From contig JAGFNQ010000836.1 of the NCBI GenBank assembly GCA_024364735.1, forward strand, positions 1 to 64,000: DNA of 64,000 nucleotides, in the 5' to 3' direction. Shown in pieces: positions 35,287 through 46,239 of this stretch. Within the stretch, counting starts at the first letter, position 1. Each line of letters starts with the position of its first letter. A program made the translations under genes and the position numbers. The notes under the pieces were generated by a model. That model saw nothing but the letters and a program-made list of their open reading frames with translations, was not told where the DNA came from and made no database searches. This stretch comes from Boesenbergia rotunda. Lineage: Eukaryota; Streptophyta; Magnoliopsida; Zingiberales; Zingiberaceae.

Positions 35287-37394
35287 CTAATATATGCTTT
35301 TACCGCAGTCCAATTTCCTTGACCTGGGCTACTCCGATATCTGTTAACTATGCCTATGACACAACAGATATCTGGTCTCGTTTTTAGCATACATGAGACT
35401 TCCTATAGCCAACGCTAAAGGAACCGCCATTACCTGCTCTATCTCCTTCGATAATCTAAACATATCTCCTTAGTAGCTCTATATTTGAAAAGTACAAACT
35501 TTTCTTGGAGGTTTCCATGCTAAAACGAGTTAGGACAGTATCTTGTATGAAGCTTGGGATAAGCACATCATCCTTGTCTGGAGATCCCTTAGATCTTCGA
35601 TCGCCAAGGATGTGTCTAACTACTCCCTAGTCCTTCATAATTGTTTGGACGACCATACCTTACATCTAACAGTATTTTATTATTCTTGCCAATCAACAAA
35701 ATATTATCTAGGTATAGCACAAGAATACCACTTCATTTTCGTCACATGATTTATATACACAATCTCATCTGTCCTTTGAACAAATCCATATGACTGGATT
35801 TATCTCTTCAAAGCGGATGATCCTTGTCATGGGTCTAGGGATCCGGTTCATGTTCACCAAGGACCCAGTCCATAGACTCTCCAAGAACATGAATCCTATA
35901 AGTTGACTAACAACCCTCCCACTACGATAAGGTATCCCCTATGTATCTTTTGTGACACGAGGTGCAGTGACTTATGGTATTCCCTCTTGTACAATTGGTA
36001 CTAAGGTCAAAATGTCCCCCTCTTAGTTACTTGAGAATAATTCTACTCATGGGTTTGTGGTTTATTACATAGTCCTTTTCTAAGAATAAGACATTTGTAC
36101 CAACGAATATCCTCTTATCGTTAGGACTATTAAACCACCTTTTTGTTCCCTTAGGATAGTCTACGAACAGAGGTACTAGATTCCAACTTATAGTATCTCT
36201 CTTCAGCTCATGTGCTGAACTTATCCAAATTTGAAAATGTCTTAGACTAGGCTTTCGCTTAGTCTACATTTCTATGGGGTTAGAGACTACTGACCTAGGT
36301 AGTATCAAGCACATATACTATTGTATCCAGAGCATATCCCCCGAACAAAACTAGCTAATCTCATAGTAGCTTATCATTGTCCTAACTATTACCTCAAAAG
36401 ACTTTTTCCTTCTTTGTGCTGCACTGTTCTGTTGGGGCATATCAGCTGTAGAGAATTGGGATTGATTCCCAATCTCTGATAAGTAAGTCCTTCTACTATC
36501 TCAAGAGGTACTTGCCACTACGACCTAATCGTAATGTCACCATACTTTTACTCTGATGTTTCTCCGTATCAGACTTGAATTCTTTGATCTCATCAAGGTA
36601 TTCAATCTTTCGGTACATCAAGTAAATATACTTTGTCCTTTGAATAATTGTTTATAAAATAAATGAAGTATTCAAGGCTACCTCTGTTCTGGATAGACTA
36701 AGGACCTAAACTTATCAAGATGAACCATCTCTAACATACTTTTGGCTCTATACCCCTCTGCCTTGAAAAAGCCTCTTGGACTTCTTACCTTCCTAGTAAG
36801 ATTCAAAGAGTTAAGGAAGTCTAGTCTTGACCACCAATGAACCCAAGGGCTCATTGGCTATCAACCTTTGAATCCTACTAAAGGTTAATAAGACCAAGCC
36901 TTAGAGCCTAAAGGTATGTTTGGTTCATCTCAAAAGAACCTTTCTCTTACTTTGGTTAGATGATAAGCTATTAAACATTTAATTGCATCATGGGAGCTTT
37001 TGGTTTTAAAATGAACCAATTGTCTATCTATGTACTTTAATAGATAATCCTTCTATTCCACTTTTAACAATAAAAGCAATAGAATATCTTATTCCAGAAG
37101 CTGAACAAAAGTTCTTTCCAAAAAATTTAAGTACATAAAAGCAATCTCTTTAAAACCAAAACTTTGTCATCCTATCTAAAAGATATAAAACAATAACTCC
37201 CACTGCAAAAATCATCTTTGTAGTCTATCCCATGTAGATAGGAATCTCCTCCTCAGCTAGTCGTCGGGTTTCCTGGAACCCCTGCAAAAAGATGCAGTCA
37301 TGATTAGTGGCATTCGTATCTACACACCAGGTACCGGTAGATATCACCGCTAAACATGTTACAATGACAAAAGAGAAAAGTATATTTGAATTAT

Positions 37395-38156
37395 TACTCT
37401 AACAGTGGGGACAATCCGTCTTCCAATGTCCAGACTGCTTGCACACAAAGCACTTATCTTTTGGCTTCTTTATGCAACTCTGAGGTCCCTGTAATCCTGC
37501 TACTTTCTTTGCCCGAGCATGTTTCTTCTTCTTCTTTCCTTTCGGTTTAGAAGTAGAAACCTCTTGAGCAATGAAAGTCTGTGAGATCTAAAGAGAAAAT
37601 GCCACTGCCGCCTCGAGTTTTGTCAGAAGTTCTGCTCATGAATATGAACGTTTGCCCATATTGTAGCTTAGGTGAAACTTCTCAAAACTCTTTGGTAGAG
37701 ATTGGAGGATGAGATCAACCCGGGTTTCCCCATCGATTTGTGCTCCAAGGATTTCCATCTCTTTCAGCCAAGCCATCATTTTGAGAACATGTTCCCTCAC
37801 CGGCATACCCTCAACCATGATGGTCATTGTCAAGTTCTTCATGACTTCTTGCCTAGCGGCCTGATCATGATGTCCGAAGAGTTCATCAAGTTTGGATGTT
37901 TTATCACTGGTAATGGAAGAAGCCTGAGGTTGATGACTCTGAGTCATCTCGTCTGCTTCTAACCATTTCCTAAAATATTCAAACTCCTCTTCATCATTAA
38001 TCTCGCTAGGTTTTTCAGCACAGAACTCGACGAGATCATACTTGGATTCCTCGGCAGTTTCGACAAAGTCCAGATTTAATTCCCAATCCTTATTATTACT
38101 AGTAGGGGCATTAAGTTTGTTTTCTCTTTGAACTAGGTCAAGTGAGTCTAGATCCA
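37395..38156 (-). pseudogene. copia gag of F
   Basis: The likely start is ATG 38156 (MDLDSLDLVQREN); the open frame extends upstream to 38280, but E1 supports this start. The core is intact through SKLDELFGHHDQAARQEV, GMPVREHVLKMMAWLKEMEI and LQSLPKSFEKFHL until TGA at 37636-37638. Beyond the stop there is a Lys-rich tail and the zinc knuckle CFVCKQSGHWKTDC (about 37452-37411). It forms the virus-like-particle shell in the family. It is better preserved than E1's gag. Confidence 0.85.
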
Positions 38157-39204
38157 TTTTAAAACACCTGAGAATCACAACAATCATACGCTTTAGATTT
38201 CGAAAATAAATTGATTCCTCAAAACAATAAAATTTCAAAATCAACCAACACCTCAAAACACCGAGAATTTCGTATGCCACGTTAGTGTGGACGTATACGA
38301 ATTATACATTTGTGAAAGGACGTTTTACCCATTAATTTTCCTATCTTGTCATCCTAACTTTTTGACAAATAAAATTAATAGTTGGTCCTCTTTGGCTCTA
38401 CAAATAATAGCAGTGACTCCGTTGGGGAGGATACTAATATTTGTATCTATGTGTTTACCATTACATGACACTATGAAAATTATTTCTGATTATGTGTCTG
38501 CTGTTGGGAAAATCACACGCTCTTCAATAACTTTCTATAATCTTTTTTGATCCAGTGATTCATAGAACAAGCCTATTCGTTATGAAGGAAGACACTTAGA
38601 GACGACACGCGGGCTTGTTAGCATCACTTATCAGATTGTAATGGAGGCCACGGGACCCTTAGGGTCCCTCTCCCAGTTAGTTATTTAATTTTGAGGATTT
38701 TCACATGCACACACACAACAAGCACATAACCAAAACACAAATAAGAAAAATCCTAGATTTTCCAACATTCATGGCTTTGGTCTGCAATGCGCCTCCAGTC
38801 GTGTCGTCACCTCGTCCGCTCCTCCCTATCCATGCGTAAGCCACCATGAAGGTGTCTCCGAGCTGAGATGAGTGGATAAACATTTACATCCATCGATCCT
38901 ATACTCCACGAAGGAGTGTACATGCATTCTAGATCGAAAGTAAATAAATGCTCGGCTAAACACGTGCCGTATTTAATTACAAAAATTAAATACTATCTAG
39001 CCTCGTCAACCTCGAGGATTTAATTAATTACAACATTACACAATCAATCACATAACACAATTAACTAAGGGATGATAAGTTAGAATCTAGTGCCTGCAAC
39101 AAAGAGTTAGATTATGCACATCCATATATCATCCAGCAAAAATAATCATACATGATAATGTGTAAAAATTATCTAATCCTAAACACACAAAATCAGAAAC
39201 CTCA

Positions 39205-39216
39205 GCTCTGATACCA
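39205..39216 (-). other. primer-binding site of F (tRNA-iMet)
   Basis: Exact TGGTATCAGAGC on the minus strand, two bases from the LTR start at 39219. Confidence 0.92.
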
Positions 39217-39218
39217 AT

Positions 39219-39989
39219 TGTTGGTTATAGCTCGGCGGGTTTCCTAAGCAACCACGGGGTCGAACATGAGAGACCTCTCTATGTCTATGGATTAAAATTT
39301 AATCTGAATAGAGATTTGTCTCCCAAACGACCGTCTCATCGTCGTGTCAATTGATTCAAGTCGCAACTTAGCCAAAACCAAGGTTAAGGCCTTTTAACTT
39401 TCCGAATCAATCGACCACGGAAAAGACGATGAATGGATTGCCGATTTTCATGTTTATTATTGGGGTCCATGACATAATTAATTATCAATATTAATTAACA
39501 CATAATTAAACTATGATAACTAATTATGAACACATGCAATGATAAAAATAAGCATGAAATAACAAGAACAACGAAGGAGCCAAAGAAGAGGTATACCTCA
39601 TCTTTTACCTCGCAATCTTCTATCTTATGACCCTCCCCTCTTGGACGTCGTGTGGGCGATGAGCTACCAAGACGTGGAGTCACCAAGGCATGCAATTAAT
39701 CACCTTCTTCAATCCTTCTTCTTTACACCAACACAAAAACCCTAGTTCTAGGGTTTCATTGTGCCGACCACCTATCCACCTCTCCTCCTTGCGTCGTCGG
39801 CGACCTCAAGCTCCCAAGGACCGCCGGCCACAAGACAACACCGAGAGGAAGGCTAAAAAGATGAAGAAGAGGAAGAAGAAGCGAGAATAAGTCTCCTCTT
39901 CTTCCCACACACAACCATAGCCACCTCTCCTCCTTCACTTTCCGTCGGCGCCAAAACAAGGAAAATCCTTATTTTTCCGGCCACCAACT
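39219..39989 (-). repeat. 5' LTR of F, U5-side part
   Basis: It starts TGTTGGTTATAGC and matches 12533-12981 plus 32175-32496 without the E1 break. The match ends at CCGGCCACCAAC (39989), where LTR fragment G is inserted; the rest should lie beyond the window. Confidence 0.88.
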
Positions 39990-40759
39990 GATAGATGTGT
40001 ATACTAAAAGATTTGTTCTTTTTATATAAGATCATCTTTATTTTGAAAAGAGAATCATAACAACACTAGGTGCTTCTTTATATTAGTACATGCATAAAAG
40101 TCCTTTACTTCGCATTGTAGATAACATGATGTATGGTGTTACACGAAAGATCATGTTATCAGTCCCTTGCCTAGTATAAGTAGAGGCTCACAGCTGAGAT
40201 GAAATTGGACAAACTATCGGGATGGTTATAGTGTAATTAGGTGTAGTTAGTCTTGACCATAGAATTACACTAGTGTGCTTTGAGTGCATTGAGCAGGACC
40301 AAAACCAGAGGTTATCCAATTTGTACTGGCTTGATAATTGGATAGGACTTCATATTTTATTATGGAGCACGATCCCTAAATCTCGATATAATAATGGGCA
40401 TATATTGTTAATTATTATTTCATTGATTTACCAATGGGCGAGATCTATTCTGTTAGATTGATAGGCTCGGTAAATTAGGAAATAATATTAATTATATGGT
40501 GTGCCATTGATTATTGACGGAATTTATGTCCTGGTGAGTCAAGATGATGATGCCCCCTTGATGAGCTCAAAAGGTTCATCATGTTAAACCCTGTAGGTGG
40601 ATTTGATCCAACATGATGATAAGGTTGAGTGGTAATAATCAAGGATCCAGAAGTTGATTTATTTAATTTGTCAGTAAATTAAATTAATTGACAGGCATTC
40701 GATATCTTAAATATGGGGGGATGGATGACTCATAATATGTGGAGCCTATATGAAAATAT
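39990..40759 (+). repeat. copia LTR fragment G (E/F family, diverged)
   Basis: It begins TGATAGATGTGTATACTAAAAG and aligns with the first ~800 bases of the E1 LTR (GGGCGAGATCTATTCTGTTAGA, GATGCCCCCTTGATGAGC) at visibly lower identity. It stops at GAAAATAT, where element A begins. It is in plus orientation. The remainder of G is presumably right of the window. Confidence 0.8.
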
Positions 40760-40958
40760 TGTTGGTGCCGGAAGCACCAAAGTCATACGTTTGTTTTGAT
40801 AATGGCAAAGGGTTCAAAAGTTAAGATTTGGTTGTGATCTAACAAACTGATTAAGTGTGCAGGAAAGTCCTAGGTACACTAGGCACTAAGTCCTTGTTCA
40901 TTGAATTGGGTACTAAGTCCTGGCCGCGGGCTGGACAACTAAGTCCTGACCTAAAGTT

Positions 40959-41064
40959 GGGCAATAAGACCTAGTCGAGGACAGGGCACCGAAGACTTGG
41001 TGAGTGAAGCTGGGCAATAAGACCTGGTCGAGGACTGGGCACCGAAGACTTGGTGAGAGAAGTT
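40959..41064. repeat. 53-bp tandem repeat, two copies, in A LTR
   Basis: The unit begins GGGCAATAAGACCT and ends near GGTGAGTGAAGCT; the copies start at 40959 and 41012 with a few substitutions. It sits where C's LTR has its 50-bp repeats. Confidence 0.85.
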
Positions 41065-41317
41065 GAGCAAAAGTCCAACCGGAGGAGCCGGTTGGCAAAA
41101 AAATAAATTCTCCCGAGAGGAGTAGGTGAGGACGCGTTCCCCGTAGGAGGGAACATTAGACGTCAGTTCGACCTAGGGTTCTATTTGGGAAATCCAAAGT
41201 CAGAACCAAGACAGCTTAGGCTGTAAATAATGTCTAACATATCATATATTTGCTTCTTGTGTTTTGGAATTAACCCTGGTTGCAGGAAATGAAGGGATGG
41301 TGTTTCTGCAGCTCAGG

Positions 41318-41575
41318 CGCCTCATTGGAAGGAGGCGCCTCACTGGCTAGGCGCCTATATGGATACAGGCGCCCCAGTGCAAGGCCAAACCAAGACCATC
41401 GAAGAAAATTGCCACGAAAGCCTTTGGACCAAGTCAAGCTAGGCGCCTGTGTTATCACAGGCGCCCCAGACAGCTCAGGCCCTCAATGAAGGGGATAAGC
41501 GCTGATCGAGCCTGTGGATTAGAGTTTGCGCAGGAGAGGCCACGTGACAGGCACCCCTTCAACACAGGCGCCCAG
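41318..41575. repeat. GGCGCC palindrome array in A LTR
   Basis: Seven GGCGCC sites, flanked as CAGGCGCC(T/C) or TAGGCGCCT, end about ten bases before the TATA box. Confidence 0.88.
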
Positions 41576-41583
41576 GCGACCAC

Positions 41584-41590
41584 TATAAAA
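41584..41590 (+). promoter_or_regulatory. TATA box of A LTR
   Basis: TATAAAA followed by GGGGG, directly after the GGCGCC array. The likely core promoter for element A. Confidence 0.75.
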
Positions 41591-42016
41591 GGGGGTTCAC
41601 CCCCAAGGCATTAGAAGAACTTGCAAATCTCGCATTCAACACTTTCGCTCAAGTGCTATGCCCCGACAAGCTCCGAACTCGCGATTCAAGCACTGACGAC
41701 GACCCGCTGCTCCGAAATTCCATCCACACCGGTCGTCGGTAAAAGCTGTCATTTCTTAAGTGTTGTAATTCTCTTTTTCGATTCTATATCTGTACTCAAA
41801 ATTGTAATCATTTCTACGAATATAAAATTGCCCAACGTAAATGGTCAAGGACCGTGGGCCTTGGAGTAGGAGCCGACCGCGACTCCGAACCAAGTAAAAC
41901 AAACCATGTTAGCAACTTTTGTTTTACTCTTTCCGCTGCGTTTTTCTCTTAAATTGTCCGAAAATTTTTGATCGATATTCAACCCCCCCTCTATCGATTT
42001 ACTCCGATCCAACAAG

Positions 42017-42028
42017 TGGTATCAGAGC
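42017..42028 (+). other. primer-binding site of A (tRNA-iMet)
   Basis: Exact TGGTATCAGAGC, two bases after the LTR. Confidence 0.93.
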
Positions 42029-42241
42029 GGGTGGCTCAAACTTGGTGCAACCACCAGTTTGAGAAGTTTTTTTTCGGATTTATGAATTTTTAAATTCTTT
42101 TCGCTCGAATTTTCTCGTTAATCGAGGTTGGTGCAACACCACTCGATCTTTTTTTGATTATTATTAATTTCGTCCCACACTACTTATCCAAGACACAGTC
42201 TTGGAACAAATTTTTTGTTATTTCTTTTTCAGTAAATTCTA

Positions 42242-43728
42242 ATGGCCATGCAAGAGGGATACAACACTGCCAGACCTCCTCTTTTCAGTGGAGAAGACTT
42301 CTCCTACTGGAAAAGCAGGATGGAAGTCCACCTGAAAACTCAGGTGGACATGTGGATAATCATCTAGTATGAGCTGGAAATCCCCAAAAATGCACATGGT
42401 GTGGTGCAACATTACACCGTGTGGGACGCCTCACTAAAGAAGAAAATTGAGGCCGATGCAAAGACAACCCAAACTTTGCAATGCGGCTTAACCAAGGAGG
42501 AGCAGAACCGGGTGGGACCCTTCAACTGCGTGAAGGAGCTTTGGAACAAGCTGATCGAGCTGCACAAAGGCACTTTCGACACAAGGATCAGTAAAAGAGA
42601 TATGTTGCTGAACATACTCTATAGAATCAAGATGCACGACAGTGAGACTGCGGCCCAACTCCACACCAGAATTCAAGCGCTAATGAACGGGCTGCACACG
42701 ATAGGTCACAAGGTTGAAAACCGTGACCTGATCAGGTATACACTTAATTCTTTTCCAAGAAACTCACTGTGGGCGTCTATGGTAGATGCTTACAAAGTTT
42801 CAAGGAACCTATCTGAAATCAAATTAGACGAACTCTTTTCTGAATTAGAACTGCACGAACAGACTAACACTACCTTGATCGAGAAAGGTATAGCTTTCGT
42901 TGCAGGTAAATCTCAAGGCAAAGCTCCCAAGAAGAAGACTCAACCAGCACGCGAGTCTGATTCAGACTCAGATTCAGAAGATAGTGAAGGGGATCGACCC
43001 AAGTTGGTTCGGCTAGCTCGGGACTACTACAAAGAACTAAAGCACTAAACGAACAAAAAGAAAGCAAGCCGAAGAAAGGAAGATCCATCAGAACGTTCAA
43101 CAAGCTCGAAGAGCAAGACCAACGTTACCTGCTATGAGTGCAACAAAAAGGGACATTTCAAGTCAGAGTGCCCCAATCTAAAGGTGACCAAGAAGGTGCG
43201 AAGAAAGAAGGCTCTCCAAGCCACCTGGGACGAATCCTCTTCCAAAGAAGAAGAAGAAATCGCACACGCGAATCTCCTCACCCTAACCGCCTCGGAAGAC
43301 GTCGACTCCGGATCAGAGTTGGAACCAGACGACGGAAGACTTACAATCTCGGAGAACGGGCAAATCACGGTAAGAGGTTACTCTGAATATGAATTGTCAA
43401 AGTTAATTTCTTATTTGTCTCGTAACTTAGAAAAATCCAAAATCCGGGCCGAGCCCCTCTGACAGGAAGTAAAATGCCTGAAAGAGGAAGCCGACTCGAG
43501 GTCCTTGACCGAGCAAATTCAAGAAGGAAACTCAACTCAAGTTAACAAGCTTGAGGAAGAGAATTCCGCCTTGAAAACTCAAGTCAAGGAGCTACGAGTA
43601 GCCTTAGAATGGTTCACTTTGGGTTCCAAGGGTCTTGACTGATCCTTGGAAAGCAGAAGTCCGTTCTTAACCGATCCGGACTCGGATATCGAACTAAGTC
43701 GAGACAACGTGCATATTATTCTGTGTTG
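42242..43728 (+). pseudogene. UBN2-type gag of element A, in-frame stops
   Basis: One reading frame carries the whole gene from ATG 42242: N-terminus PPLFSGEDFSYWKSRMEVHL, then TAG at 42365-42367. The capsid-like core continues (CVKELWNKLIELHKGT, TAAQLHTRIQALMNGL-like helices, SLWASMVDAYKVSRNL). TAA at 43046-43048 is followed by zinc knuckle CYECNKKGHFKSEC (about 43132-43173) and an acidic Ser/Glu region, TGA at 43460-43462, a coiled coil (VNKLEEENSALKTQVKELR) and TGA at 43640-43642. All breaks are point stops. The tail with AWVPKDKIHIL is in another frame at 43757-43789. Gag would package the element's RNA. Confidence 0.88.
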
Positions 43729-44528
43729 AACCAATCTAGAACCCAAGTCCAAGCATGGGTCCCCAAGGACAAGATTCACATTTTGCCTAACCCTTATAGA
43801 GGCTATAGTCCAAGGGGAGCCAATATAAAGACCATTTTTATAATTAGATAATTTTTTTTGCTTGCTTGCTTGTTTATTTCCTTTTGCAATTTTAATTATC
43901 ATGCTTAGACATGGATTGGTTAGACTAAGGACAAAAGATTCAATTGAAATTTGAACAACATAGTATTGGGTGGAGGTGAGATGATAGTACGTTAGGGAAG
44001 CCATTCTGGTGGAACTAGCTGAAGCTAACGATCCAAGACCCAAACTAGTTAGACCAAAATCTGTCAAGAAGTAACTTGAAGATGAATTTTCAGTAAAAAG
44101 CTTTGTCAAGGAAAGGGTTGTTGCTCCAATAAGGCTACGACCAAAGAAGGCCTTGTGCCTCGCCAAGACCTGAAGCCAATTACTGAAAATCAAATTCACT
44201 TTACTACTTGTTAAATTTGAATCTAACATAAATTTCAATTAATCTTAGATTCAACACATTTTTTTCAAAATAAACTTAAACTTTATAAAACTTTCAAAAT
44301 CAATTCTTTCAAAATTAACCATGTTTCTCAAAATTAAAATCTTTATGAAAACCTGTCTCACAAAACTCATAAGGTTAACATGATTGATAACACTAGACTG
44401 GGTGAGACTGATTAGCTTGTGAAAATCAATTTTAAGCTATCCCTAACTCTAATTGGATCCAAATCAATAAATACTTTATGTGTGGGAATATAAAGATTTA
44501 GACTAATGGATGTTGGATAGTGGATGCT
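43729..44528 (+). other. non-coding internal DNA of A
   Basis: After the gag tail the DNA is AT-rich with no pol motif. Blocks GGTGGAGGTGAGATGATAGT (43971) and GTGCCTCGCCAAGACCTG (about 44155) and a GTCTCACAAAACTCATAAGG region recur, inverted, in element C at 62630-63060. They are conserved although non-coding. Minus ORF 44238-43579 overlaps gag and is fortuitous. Confidence 0.65.
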
Positions 44529-44977
44529 TGATGTACCCAAAATAGATGTCACGAATGTGAGTACTCAAATTTAGAATTTATAACTGAAAACCCTTGCTAG
44601 CAAAATAGAAATATAGAATAGGGGCGGGCCTCAGGTCGTATTTTTTTCCAAAGACTAGTCGTGAGTGTTCGAATTAAGCTTGAGAGTTATTTGTCGTCAA
44701 ATGTTTTGGGTTTCCGAGCTAAAATGGGGGTTTTGTTTTGCAAGTAAGAATGAAAGTAAAATTTGAAGTGGAATTGATTTAACTAGTAGAGTTAAACTAG
44801 GTATTGCAAGAATTGAACATACAAACTAGGAAAATTGAACAAGACAATTTGAAATCGCAAGATTGAAGTATAAAATGGATATCTATTGCAGAGATGAAAC
44901 TAAGCTGTATCTACATTCGGAAATAAAGAATTGAATGTAAACTGAAACTGAAACAGGGAATAGTTGTGCAGGAAAAT

Positions 44978-45085
44978 TCCCTGATTGGTTGGCTGACCGA
45001 TCAGATACAAACCTGATCGGTTGACAGACCGATCAGTAGCTATCTGGATCGGTCGAGCAGACCGATCAGTAGCTGATCGCAAACT
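44978..45085. repeat. CCGATCAG/CTGATCGG cluster in H LTR
   Basis: Facing copies of GACCGATCAG and CTGATCGGT occur about six times in 110 bases, able to form hairpins. A second cluster with the same motif is at 46935-47032. Confidence 0.85.
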
Positions 45086-45659
45086 GATACAGAACACAAT
45101 TACTGAAGAACAGAATTCAAAAACCGGAGTCAACAAAAACTAAACATCAAACCCTTCCTCTGGCTCGAATTCTTCTTGCTGTCAAACAAGCTTCAGCTAC
45201 GAACCCCCTAGATCGACAAATCGCCAAATCTCAAGCCTTCGCAATCAATTCAGCTCAACTTGCCTCAAGAGAACCATCCTCTTGATCTCTTTGTTCTCGA
45301 CTTGTGGAATGCGATGACAGCTCAGGACCAATCAGATCAACTCAGAGAACCCCTCTGACTTGCTCCGATTGATGAACGATGGAGCACAACGAGAATCGAT
45401 TGAATGATTTCAGAAACTGGCGAAACCCTCACCTAGCCTCTTCTCAGCGACAAATTGATCAGAGAAGCTCCCGGAGACACGATTCCGACGATCTGGAACT
45501 CGAACCAAACTCAGATTCAATGTGGCCACGCTATCGATTGAAGAAACAAAGAAGAAAGAGCAAAAACAGTGAAGAACTCGAAGAGCAGCTACGACACGGG
45601 ATGACCCGCCGGCGCGGAGAAAATTTTGATTTAAATTTCCACTTGAAAACATGAATGGA

Positions 45660-46040
45660 TGTGATTGTTCTGATCCAATCCAACGGTCTGATCAAGTCAG
45701 ATCGAACCCAAACTTCTCAGATCTTGATCAAGGGCTCTGATCTACTTGTCCTTAACTCGGATCACTCAGATCTAAAGCGGATGGCTCAGATCTTCTCTTC
45801 TCTAGCTTGGACGGTCTAGATCCTCTAGTGCTTGATCCAACGGCTGAATTAACTCTGATCTAGCCCAAACTTTCAGATCTTGATCCATGAACTTGATTAA
45901 GTCTATCTTGAGCTTGGCTCGACCAGAAGTTGACGGATGGCTTAGATCTAACCGTTCTCTTGAATGGACGACCCATGTTAATCCGATGCTTGATCCTTTG
46001 ATCCTGATCCAATTCTAACCCAAGTTTGACCCAATATGAT
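45660..46040. repeat. GATC-rich U3 segment of H LTR
   Basis: About twenty GATC sites, many as AGATCT, TGATCA or TTGATCC, in 380 bases upstream of the TATA-like box. Far above chance. Confidence 0.75.
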
Positions 46041-46239
46041 CCAGGTCCATGTTCATTTGAAACCTACAAAATGATATTAAATTTAAGTGCCAAAACATTT
46101 TAAATATAGAAAGAATTGAATCTTAAGCTAAAATGGAGACAATCCATGAAACCTAATACAAATGCAAACTTAAGCATATAAAAGTGGATCAAAACATGGA
46201 TTTGAGGGCCTAATTTAATCAACAAAATGAAAGTTATCA

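Larger units (their letters stand above)
33796..37394 (-). pseudogene. copia pol remnants of F (split by a solo LTR)
   Basis: On the minus strand, recognisable traces are an integrase piece near 36590-36650 (aligning with E1's KTEYFDEIKEF segment), the pre-RT linker near 35860-36000, the decayed RT active-site region near 35690-35720, and RNase H pieces at about 35290-35460 and 33800-34325. Every frame has many stops and indels. The D-family solo LTR sits within the RNase H part. Confidence 0.7.
33784..39218 (-). mobile_element. internal region of copia element F
   Basis: Minus-strand order from the primer site (39205-39216): leader, gag (38156-37395), decayed pol, PPT at 33784. It is collinear, in inverse, with E1 (20567-30103) apart from the CACTA in E1 and the solo LTR at 34326-35286 in F. 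It therefore serves as the empty-site reference for both. Confidence 0.88.
40760..42014 (+). repeat. 5' LTR of A
   Basis: TGTTGGTGCC to GATCCAACA. From left to right: a 53-bp tandem repeat (40959-41064), seven GGCGCC sites (41318-41575), a TATA box (41584-41590), and a CCCCCCCTCTATCG block near the end, all in the same order as the LTR of C. Confidence 0.88.
40760..44528 (+). mobile_element. gag-type LTR retrotransposon A (5' part)
   Basis: 5' LTR 40760-42014, primer site, gag 42242-43728, then non-coding DNA, cut at 44529 by the LTR of H. It is homologous to element C: both share the gag, the stop at the same codon, and a non-coding block containing GTACGTTAGGGAA-like sequence (44000 here; about 63036 inverse in C). 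No pol or 3' LTR is visible, so whether it is gag-only is unproven. Confidence 0.85.
44529..46239 (-). repeat. 3' LTR of H
   Basis: TGATGTACCC to AGTTATCA on the plus strand, giving a TGAT/ATCA terminal pair and 1.7 kb, normal for Athila LTRs. The purine run AGTGTGGGGGAGT sits just outside on the minus strand. A TATA-like ATTTAAATC lies near 45627. GATC-rich text fills 45660-46040, and a CTGATCGG/CCGATCAG cluster lies at 44978-45085. The boundary with A is inferred, since the second LTR is not visible. Confidence 0.65.

Noticed and set aside
43579..44238. Minus-strand ORF of 219 codons across A's gag tail
   Set aside because: Antisense to gag and non-coding DNA, no domain, and not conserved in element C.
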